Assembly (NCBI GenBank): GCA_963971305.1
Contig: OZ020303.1
Span: 18,783,184-18,847,183 of the forward strand
Direction: 5' to 3'
DNA from: Arcuatula senhousia
Taxonomy: Eukaryota; Mollusca; Bivalvia; Mytilida; Mytilidae
DNA length: 64,000 nt
Positions within the stretch are counted from its first letter, which is position 1, and each line of letters begins with the position of its first letter. A program made the position numbers and the translations under genes. Below the pieces are notes generated by a model that made no database searches, had not been told where the DNA came from, and was given only the letters and a program-made list of their open reading frames with translations. Of this stretch, positions 55,695-64,000 are shown one piece after another.

Positions 55695-56840
55695 TTAGCT
55701 CACAGGTCTGACTTCGGGTCGGCGAGCTATTTTCATCACTTGTCGATCGTCGTTCGTTCGTCTGCCGTCCGTAAACTGTTTCAAACATTAAAATCCTCCG
55801 ACATCATATATATGAGCCCAATTGCAACCAAAATAGGTACAGTTGTTAATTGGCATGAGTGGTATATGACTTTTGCTTGGATTTTTCATTCGTAAAAAAC
55901 ATTGCCGCCTTGTCTAAAAATAGAACATAGGGGAAAATTACAGTTTTATTTGCTAATTACCAAAAAACGGTCACAGATGTAAAATTCTTCCGTAAATGAC
56001 TCTTTTCAGTGTGAGATGACCAGGTTGAGATGCGAGCACGTGCAGCGATCTCACACTGGTCAATGATCCAATAATAACCGCCGGTACTGATATTGATCGA
56101 TGATGTCGACCAATGAAATGCACTGTTATTTTATACTTTCGGTTTTTAGAATTAAGTCCTCTAAGGTTTCAGAACATAAAATTTAATTTCTTACGGAAGA
56201 AATAGGTACTTACACGCTTTCTTGGAAAACCGGCAATGATCTTTCACTCGTGATAGAATTTTTGGGGTCTTTTGACTCGTTCCGCTGCGCTCCACTCGCA
56301 AAAAGACTGAAAAATTCTATCACTCGTGAAAGATCAGCCGGTCTTTTCCAAGAACTTATGTAAGAACCTATAACTCTGGTAAATTAAAAGTGATCAACGC
56401 TTCGAGATCTACCTGTCCAGAAATTTTGAAGAAGATCTCACTTCCCATGTAGGAGTTATTGTCCCTTTTAAGCTTAATATTTAGACTGAAAAAGATATTC
56501 AAGAGATTTTTAAATATTTTGTAGCACATAAAAACTTATATATATTGCAAACCATAAAAGCTAGAGAAAAACTTTTACTTACAATATTGCTAAGTTAGTT
56601 AATACCTACAAAAAAACTCAAAAGATGGAAGTTTTTAAATGACTCCTTATAGGAATTATGGTCTCTTATATGCAAAAACAGTGTTTATGCCTTATAGTTG
56701 GCAAACTGTAAAAAATTACACTGCACACTGAAATGTACTAGGTAATCGACGTTGTCAGAAAAAGTTGTTTTTGCCTTATAGACTAAAAATTCAGGCATTT
56801 AAGTTAAATGAGCGATTAGAATTCCTGGGAGCCTCTTGTT
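55695..56840 (+). mobile_element. Family A element, copy 5, diverged, with a nested hairpin insertion
   Basis: The 5' hairpin is AGCTCACAGGTCTGAC-TTCG-GGTCGGCGAGCT, then CACTTGTCGATCGTCGTTCG and GTCTGCCGTCCG. The core has AGAACATAGGGG and GAAGATCTCACTTCCCATGT. The 3' end is TTCCTGGGAGCCTCTTGTT, where the palindrome is decayed. The interior is interrupted by 55989-56372. Confidence 0.7.
55989..56372. mobile_element. Nested hairpin element inside family A copy 5
   Basis: Family A text stops at AGATGTAAAATTCT and resumes at CTGGTAAATTAAAAGTGATC, as in the uninterrupted copy at 33285-33325. The insert ends in arms of about 85 bp: CTTGGAAAACCGG, GATCTTTCACTCGTGATAGA and GTCTTTTGACTCG pair with complements up to 56370. 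TTCTTCCGTAAATGA near its left edge also pairs with TTTCTTACGGAAGAA near 56195. Confidence 0.65.
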
Positions 56841-57014
56841 AACATTTGAAGGAACAGAAATTGTACACTAATAATCTTGCAACACGTGCCATAAAGGTAT
56901 AAACGAAATTTACAATTAGACGCTGCTTGAATGCTTTTATGTATTGTTATGCACATTCTTTGCTGTTAGATGGATTGACCCCCGAAAAATAGTATATCAT
57001 TAGCAAATTTAGTA
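56841..57014. other. Spacer with no recognised feature
   Basis: Nothing I can support. Confidence 0.35.
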
Positions 57015-57185
57015 TTCGAAATAAAAATTACAACAAAATTCCAGGTAATATACATTTGCTTTGCCTGAGACCTGACGCACGTTGCGTCTATTCAAGTTTC
57101 ATCAGAAGCTCTCTTCCCCAAAAATTGGAAATGCCATACACAATATGAAGCTGATATAACACTAAAGCCAAAAAATGCCGACAAA
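57015..57185. repeat. Family H fragment, old copy
   Basis: ATTACAACAAAATTCCAGG, TTTGCCTGAGACCTGACGCA, GCGTCTATTCAAGTTTCATC and CCCAAAAATTGGAAATGCC match the first half of family H with many changes. Confidence 0.6.
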
Positions 57186-58011
57186 AAGGACAATAAAACG
57201 AATGGTGGATACAAAAATAGGACGGATTCGTATTGTTGGTTAATTTGAGTTTAATATTTTCCATCATACATCTTCAGAAGCTGGCTGCAAATAAATTTCA
57301 CATTTTAAGTATACCCTTGACTGATCATGATATCATTATTACTATTGAAAACTCATTTGAGGCAATTGGCATAATATTTTTTTTTATTTCAAGGCAAACT
57401 TATTAACTTCGTTCAAAAGAAAAATAATGCATTTCATACGGACAACTTCATTTGATGATTTTTAGATCAAATTTTAATACAGCAAGGCAAATTCCACAGA
57501 AAAACATAATGAAGGACATTTGCAATCATTCATTCTTAATTGATAGAGTTTCTTGAGAAACTCTTCTTTGAAGGCGTAGTATGATAGGCAATTTGTACAG
57601 AGAAGAAATGTAAACGAAAACATCATCTTGAACTTTTATGTTCTTTGATCTATTTATCCATTCGCGATTATTTCTTTCATATTTACCATGTTTTTATAAA
57701 CATGATTTTGTTGCTGTTACAAGGACAGCAACATTTCTTCGACTTCGATTTGCATTAGATTTAACTGAGACTACACAGCGATGCACGCACTTGTCATTTT
57801 AAAATATTACTTATTTTTTGTAGTGATTCCCTGACATTAGTTTGTTATCATTGAAAAGTTTTGTGTTTAACGACCATCATGTTTTAAAGTCTTTGTGCGT
57901 GGCATGTTGTTTGACGTATATATGGATTTTTAACAAAACACTTTTGTATTAAAAATTGCATAGTATGTTAAAATCTATCGGGTATCTATTATAGCGAATA
58001 AAATGTTTAAT
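57186..58011. other. Intergenic sequence with no recognised feature
   Basis: Nothing I can support. Confidence 0.4.
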
Positions 58012-58520
58012 TACCCCAAGCTGAACAGGGACTCATCAAGATACTTTGGAGTACCTGTACTTAATCCTCATATTAACACGTGCTACAATGGAATTTGATC
58101 TCTCTGATCAGTTTAAACTCGCATCTATAGAGAGGAGATTATCTTATTGTATGAAGGAAAAAAATTCCTAGTATAGAAGATTTACCTGTTGAAAATTTCA
58201 CGATGGCAAAATAGCTCAAAAAGGGTATTTATACAAAAGAAAATATAAAAGTGTTGTTTAAAACATCAAATTCACAAAAAAATATTATTAAGTTGCAAAA
58301 ATTATAGATATTAACAATATCTCTCAGAGATAGGAGGTTTTTTTTTTCTTTAGGTAAAAATTATATACCTAAGAATAGTTTTCATTTTCAACGAATGTGC
58401 GAGTTAAACTGATCAAAAAGATTAGATTTTATTATTAAAACATTCTATTAATCGATTGATTAAGCACCAGTACTCCAAAGTACCTTGATGAGTTCCTGCT
58501 CAGCTTTGGGGAACGGAACA
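58012..58520. repeat. Long inverted repeat, arms about 120 bp
   Basis: CCCCAAGCTGAACAGGGACT, CATCAAGATACTTTGGAGTA, CTTAAT and TGATCAGTTTAAACTCGCA on the left match, in reverse order, TGCGAGTTAAACTGATCA, TACTCCAAAGTACCTTGATG and AGCTTTGGGG on the right. The 260-bp loop has no gene. It could be a TIR element or an inverted duplication. Confidence 0.65.
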
Positions 58521-59432
58521 TTTGATTCGCTATAAATTGATATCTAGCCTTTTGTTCCTTCGGTTGCGTTAATGGTATTACCACTGGGTAGTGATTGAAC
58601 GTCTCTAGATTTACTGTTACCGCTTGCAAGTTCACCTATTTGGTGAAAGGCAGAGTCGACTAAGTAAATTTTCCAGCCAGTACATAGTCTGTACACCACT
58701 AGTTCTTAAAATATCTCCTCGTGGCAATGCACGGTAACTGTGTGTAGGTTTCACAACCCTAGCTTGGCTAAATTGTAAAAGATCTCGGAGTACCAAGGAT
58801 CATAGAAGTTTAGTTTAAACATATTTAATTTGAAATCTATTTTAAATGGGAATTTGACACAAGTACATAGAAGTACAGCGTGTAGTCTCAGTGTGTTTAG
58901 ATATGCCCTAGCACTCACCAACCTAAGCCCAGATATGGGTAAGATAGCTCTGCTGCCTTTTAGGTGACCCTGGTAAGTCAAAGGCAACGGGGGAGTTAAA
59001 CTAGACAGAAAATCTTCGAAAAAGGGACTCGTAAGCATTGGCATGCAATCATTTATGGGAAGGACAACCCAGAATGAACACCTGTTACGCCGGAGTGGAG
59101 GTATGGCGCATGGACAATTAACTACCCTACCTATTAAAAAAGAGCAAGTAACTCTTTTTTTTTGACATTCCGATCAAGATAATACTGTTAGTATGACATC
59201 TTAAATGAGATCAACTGAGAGACCGGAAGAAAAACTTTGTGTTGGCGCATGTTCGCACACTGTAACGAAACATCAAAGACAGCGCAAGTAGCTAATGAAA
59301 TGCAACGTATAAAGGTATAAGTCCCATCGGCTTTCTAAACCTGTATGATGACCTCGAGAACCCTTTCTCAATGGCATTTCGAATTTCTGTAAATTATTTT
59401 TCAAACTTGCTGTGATTGTTATCTACGGAAGC
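58521..59432. other. Sequence with no recognised feature
   Basis: I see no gene. The 97-codon minus-strand frame at 58751-59044 has no motif I know. AAAAAAGAGCAAGTAACTCTTTTTTTT at about 59138-59163 is a small hairpin with a T run. Confidence 0.35.
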
Positions 59433-59484
59433 CCGTTGGTGTCAACTTAAAAAAAATCCAACTGACACTAACGGGCTTCCGTAG
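59433..59484. repeat. Short hairpin, 22-bp arms
   Basis: CTACGGAAGCCCGTTGGTGT pairs with ACACTAACGGGCTTCCGTAG with one mismatch; the 8-bp-class loop is A-rich. Confidence 0.75.
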
Positions 59485-59978
59485 TTTTCCTATATTTCTA
59501 ACATATATAAAAAAATCTTTGTAGGTCTTAGAAGGCAGACTACGCATTTGTATTTTATTGTGTGAAAATGTAAATTAATAGAAAACAAACATTTTGAATT
59601 ACAGGAACGACTTTTTCACTCAAGAGAAATATTTACAATTATCAACGTATTCTGATAATCTTAATGTAAAATACATGTAATTCCTAATGTTTTCTGGGTC
59701 TGTCAGCACTGAGTAAACATCTACAAATCCTACATTAGATAGAACAGAGCTATTAGAATGCTAATCAAATATATACTTCAAAGATTCCTCGGAGAAATTA
59801 AATAGCAAATTTATGTACACCGTAACTATATCAAATGCACAATAATTATCGTATTCCGTGAAAACAGAAATAACAGATACATTAGGAATTCTATCATGTA
59901 AGCGAAACCTATAAAAATAAATCTCTTGGTCTTGGTCTGATGTTTTACCAAAACGGTAACAATATATTTTGTTATATG

Positions 59979-60145
59979 TGCTGCAACAAGCAAGACTGCT
60001 TACCATGACGGTTCACACTATTAAGTTATTTGTTTTTGTTTGTAGTGCGGTACGACGGTTGTGTTGCAACAAGCAAGACTGCTTACCATTCCATTCGATT
60101 TATTTCATTTGTAACGGGTGTTTTGTAACAAGCAAGGCTGCTACG
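59979..60145 (+). repeat. Three spaced copies of a CAACAAGCAAGACTGCTTACC phrase
   Basis: CAACAAGCAAGACTGCTTAC occurs at about 59984 and 60067, and AACAAGCAAGGCTGCTACGA at 60127. The phrase is related to the CAACAAGCAGGAACTTCTTA start of family D, so this is probably a relic of stacked family D ends. Confidence 0.6.
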
Positions 60146-60229
60146 ATGGGATTTTCACTCGTGATTTGACTTATATTGCGTGTTTATACATATCATTATA
60201 CATGCATACATACTTAATACATGTAACTG

Positions 60230-60412
60230 TGTGTACTTCTTGACTTTGCCCTGGGCTCTGTTCCAGTCACATTGTCAAGTTGCTATATTGTAAAAAATCT
60301 CTTTTAACTTTTTATAACTGTCACAAATTATTATAATCACTGTTTGTAATTTCATGCTCTGACATAGGGCCCTTGATTGGAATAAAGCTATTTCTGTTTC
60401 TATTCTATGTGC
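60230..60412 (+). repeat. Probable LINE 3' tail
   Basis: The sequence CTGGGCTCTGTTCCAGTCAC, then TTTGTAATTTCATGCTCTGA, CATAGGGCCCTTGATTGG and AATAAAGC, followed by a simple CTATTTCTGTTTCTATTCTA tail, resembles the 3' end of bivalve non-LTR retrotransposons as I remember them. No reverse-transcriptase motif precedes it. Confidence 0.4.
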
Positions 60413-62644
60413 ATTGTTTCGCAAAGAAGAATAGAGATTGAAGTCAGAAGTCTGAAGTAAGAAGTCCGAATCATGAAGACGCTTCTTGTGTTGTTCATTA
60501 AGATTAAATTGTTTGGGTCTGTCTTCGGTGAATGATGATTTTGACTTTGTTTTGTTTCGGAATTATAAGATTAAATCAAATGCTCCTAATTGGTACTTCA
60601 TTGCTTCTTACATATTTTTCAAGATGCTCCTTTTGTCTTAAATAGACGAATGAGATGTGGAATAAGTGTACACGAGACAACAAATATAAATATTTACGGC
60701 AATTTAAAAGCAACCAGCAGTCTTCGACATGGAGGTCGCTGTTTGTCGTCTTGCATCGACATAAAACTAAAAATACAATACACAAGATTCAATACCAATT
60801 GTCAACGAAAGTATATGTTGTTTTTGAAATTTTATTGTTTTTGTTACTCTCAATCAATGTTATGGCACACATCATACATAAAAACTATACTTTTTTTCCC
60901 TTATAAAAAATACATTTTTCTGGTAGTGATTTTATGATTTGTTTCGTCGGCAAAATTTATTCAGAAACTGCTAGCAAGCAATTTCTGGTTTACAGATTAA
61001 ATGGATAGCATGTCAGTTTGCATTTTGATTTGATCTGAAATAATAATAGCTTGTGATTTGCTTAACATAGACAGATTGGAAAGTATGATAAAATGCAGAT
61101 ACGTAACAAAAAATATCCTGGTATTATATTGCGTGTTTCAATTACTGGTTACGGGCAATTATAAGCACCATGGAATAAGGTTTATGGCGTGATGGTTTCC
61201 GTTTAAGAATATTTAAAATAAGAGTTTGAAAGACAGCTAGTTAAAGTGTAGGGTCGTTCACCCAAATTTCTCTATGTAAGAAGAACTTCGCATCGCTTGA
61301 AGCACTGTAAAACTGCGACTATCCAGACTAGATCGTCAACATTTGTTTCAAAGGTTTCGTTCGATCTCATATAACCATAAATATGCTATCTTTCTGAAAA
61401 TAACGTTACTGTTCATGTTTATGGTTTCCGTATATAGATTCAATTGGCTGGCGCTTGTGTTGACATTTGTGCGGTGTAAAATGTCTCTCAGTAGTACATG
61501 ACAGTGTATGTCATAATTAAAGCCATTTATATCAAATTTTATATCTTTTAAAATAATCATTGACTGTTTTCAACAGAATACATGACTTCGTGTTAACAAC
61601 ACTTTAACTTAGTATGAAGTACCCAAAAGGCATGAAATAAATTTCGTTAATTTGGCATTTCGACTCAGATTCATTTAACCTGTCTGATGAAGACAAAACG
61701 TGCGTGGATGTTTCCTTAGTTAAAGGAAAAGACGTATTCCTAAAAACAATCAGGCTAAGTACAAATAAACTGTGATTATAGGTGATTTTTTGATTGATGA
61801 TTGTTAACACTGGTAATCACTGTCTGCAATTTCAGGACAGAACGAATAAAATATCAACGGTCATCCATATTAGCCTCTTCAATATAAGCCTTAAAAGCTT
61901 TCAGCTGTTTATTTTATAGGCAAATGATAGATGTCCTTGGTTTCTAACAACTAACTTCGTTAGAATAATTGATGTAAATTCAGATCTACCATGGAAGCTG
62001 ATCACCCCTAATTGTATTTAATTACGGAACTTGGACAATTTGCTTTTCTTTGACCATTTGACCATCGAAAAAAAAAACTTTCTGTTATATGTTCCGTCTT
62101 CATGATAAATAAGTTATCAAACAGGAATGAAATTATATCTAGCTATATCACTTTCCGCCTTCTACAAAAGTATCTGAAGGAAGCATTTCAACGTTAGAGG
62201 AGGTCATACATTCATGCAGCAACGCTTAAATTTACACTTGGATTTAAGATTACGGTTACTAGTATTAAACATCATTGTTACCTCCAGAGTTTCTTGACAC
62301 ATGATATCATTTTTTTAAAAGTGAAAGAGCCAAAAACTGTCACGGTAGAATTTAATATGAATATCCAGTTATAGCATATTTAGTCATCAACCTTATTTTG
62401 AGTAAAACGAGGTACCTGGAAGCTGGCTGCATAGAATATCCGACTAATAGCAATCTGATCCCTTTTAAACTTAACTTTTAACTGGGAAAATACATCTGAC
62501 TTCTATTTTGACCCTAGCTTTTAACCAACCATCTGTTCTTCCTCAAAAAGTACTGGAATATTTTTTTAGCATTTGCCAGAGTGTTTAAGAATCGGTATAA
62601 CAATGTCATGAATGTGGTCCTCTTTCTTGTATATGTTACAGTAA
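60413..62644. other. Long stretch without a recognised gene
   Basis: I see no exon. Overlapping frames at 60576-60937 on both strands carry no motif. CTGATGAAGACAAAACGTGC near 61684 resembles the family H middle in reverse. Nothing else. Confidence 0.4.
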
Positions 62645-62765
62645 ATATGTGTAATCAGTAAATACACGTATTTACTGAAATTTAGGAAATACGTGAATTT
62701 ACTAAGGCACCCAGTAAATACGTGTATTTACTAAAAATGGTCAGTAAATACATGAATTTCCTAAA
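62645..62765. repeat. CAGTAAATACGTGTATTTACTG palindrome cluster
   Basis: CAGTAAATACACGTATTTAC, GGAAATACGTGAATTTAC, CAGTAAATACGTGTATTTAC and CAGTAAATACATGAATTTCC are four near-palindromic 20-mers in 120 bp. Related words occur at 63848-63925. Confidence 0.75.
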
Positions 62766-62994
62766 CTTTTGGGGAGATTTTACACGTTTTTACTGATACT
62801 TATTTTAGAAGATAAAACTTTGTAGATTATAATTTTCTGTATCAAATTTGTTATAAAGTCAATACAAAAACAATGTTATAAGCATTTTACTATTTTTCAT
62901 AAATTTAAAATGTTTGTGAATTGTTTTTTTTTAACATTTTCAATTTTGTTACATATTCTACATAGCTTTATGGTTATTAGTTCTGTGCAGTGCC

Positions 62995-63150
62995 CGGGTG
63001 GCGAATATAGGTCTGCAGCAGAGCCTAGCTTGTCAATTAAGGGTCTTGGCATGAGATGACATCGGGTAAGTGCTCAGCGCACAGAGATATCAATTGTGTC
63101 CTAGGTGACTGAAAAGGGTTGCCCTCGTCCACAGGGGTTGTCAGTTTCCT
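62995..63150 (+). repeat. Dispersed repeat family B, 5' fragment
   Basis: CCCGGGTGGCGAATATAGG, CAGCAGAGCCTAGCTTG, TGACATCGGGTAAGTGCTCA and GTGTCCTAGGTGACTGAAAA follow the beginning of family B. Confidence 0.5.
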
Positions 63151-63284
63151 GTTTTGGTTTCTAATTCAATATAATTTTGATCAAGTAAATTGTTGTTTGT
63201 TTCATTTTGAAAGACAGTATTTCATTCATGAACAAAACGCTTTTTAAACAGACAGAAACTAACAGCATGAATTGGACTATTGGG

Positions 63285-63640
63285 GAGATGAACATGGAAG
63301 TGATGACAAAATGAACATGAAATAATGATGCATTGGGGGATTTTTGGAACACAAGGGGGCCCTTCTCTTATCGAGACCTGCAGTAGGGTTCTTCAACATG
63401 CAAGAAACGTATCATATTTCCTAACAAGATGCTGTACTATGGTTTAGGATCAGGTTTTCACCATTTTACCCTGCACACCCCGGAACTGATTATGGCAAGC
63501 TAGGTCACCCAATATCTACCGCCTTGGGCACACGTCCCAGTCGTTTTTGTTTTTTTTTTTTTGTGCCAAACAACCTGGCTTGACATCAGGTTATGAGCGC
63601 TTTATTGTAGACCTACAATGACAAATTTAGCGCCACTAAG
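63285..63640 (-). repeat. Dispersed repeat family B, reversed copy
   Basis: GAGACCTGCAGTAGGGTTCT, CTGTACTATGGTTTAGGATC, CCTTGGGCACACGTCCCAGT and CTTGACATCAGGTTATGAGC are minus-strand readings of family B. It faces the fragment at 62995-63150. Confidence 0.6.
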
Positions 63641-63844
63641 CATTCATTATAAGCGATGTTCACCACAGATTTTAAAAATAAAAGGATTTTACAAAGCTTT
63701 CTATAAAAATATATTCAGTATTATCTGATTTTCACCCAAAAACTTGTAAACTTTAATCAAGCCCTTCATAAATATTAAGCATAAACAAAATTTGAGGTTT
63801 TAAACCTACAGATTGAAGTTAGATACTACATTTGGTTTCACAAA

Positions 63845-63930
63845 CCATGTTCAGTAAATACGTGTAAAATGTCAGAGAAAAATCAGTAAATACAAGTATT
63901 TACTGGTCAATCCAGGAAATACATGTCATC
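63845..63930. repeat. Second cluster of AGTAAATACGTG words
   Basis: TTCAGTAAATACGTGTAAAA, ATCAGTAAATACAAGTATTT and AGGAAATACATGTCATC repeat the words of 62645-62765. Confidence 0.6.
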
Positions 63931-64000
63931 TTCCGGTGAGGAGTTGACTCAGTTTGAGTGTTAATACTCCTGTCGTACTCTACGTAAAAATCGGCGCTTC

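Noticed and set aside
58751..59044. 97-codon minus-strand frame
   Set aside because: No recognisable family, and nothing around it supports a gene.
60576..60937. Overlapping frames on both strands as a gene
   Set aside because: No motif, AT-driven hydrophobic composition, and frames on opposite strands of equal quality.
1..64000. tRNA, 5S, spliceosomal RNA or histone-type RNA genes
   Set aside because: I looked for B-box-like GGTTCGAATCC words and for U1, U2 and 5S core words on both strands and found none; a covariance-model scan would be decisive.

Overview
This is a eukaryotic, strongly AT-rich, intron- and repeat-dominated window. It contains no operons and almost no protein-coding sequence. 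The gene fragments are animal (a class A neuropeptide GPCR exon and a PDCD2 exon, each ending at a GT splice donor). The dispersed repeats are of the kind I associate with bivalve genomes, most like mytilid mussels. That placement is from memory of repeat sequences, not from a search.

Host genes: both are on the minus strand and both show only the first coding exon. The GPCR exon (16976-17219) ends inside TM2. The PDCD2 exon (39159-39684) holds the PDCD2 N-terminal domain and the MYND zinc finger. I could not find the next exon of either in the window, so long introns running toward lower coordinates, or gene fragments, are both possible.

Layout: 1-2357 AT-rich sequence with a hairpin element and an old dispersed repeat; 2366-14028 an 11.7-kb foldback-like element whose two huge inverted arms are arrays of a 344-bp satellite, bounded by a perfect 8-bp direct repeat; 15450-16225 a TIR element with internal 168-bp tandem repeats; 16976-17219 GPCR exon; 18603-22015 two more tandem-cored elements; 24503-28254 a structurally complete hAT transposon with an open 860-codon transposase frame and an 8-bp target duplication; 30040-30310 a palindrome cluster; 31207-31990 head-to-head LINE fragments; 32861-35332 a long-TIR element with 8-bp target duplication carrying a nested element; 37393-37605 a MITE; 38267-38499 a perfect 108-bp palindrome; 39159-39684 PDCD2 exon; 40805-41390 a TIR element; 41460-48880 dispersed repeats and a 71-bp tandem array; 49262-51352 a second foldback with 21-bp minisatellite arms; 53066-56840 repeats, hairpins and a nested element; 58012-60412 inverted repeats and a LINE-like tail; 62645-63930 palindromes and repeat fragments.

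The most striking content is structural. (1) Two foldback-type elements have arms built from tandem repeats, and both carry the same internal core segment. (2) At least four sequence-distinct dispersed families (called A, C, E and F here) share one plan: a terminal hairpin or inverted end, a short GTC/GTCC-rich microsatellite, then tandem units of about 155-170 bp. (3) Very small hairpins are flanked by exact direct repeats. Coordinates of repeat edges are read by eye and may be off by several bases.
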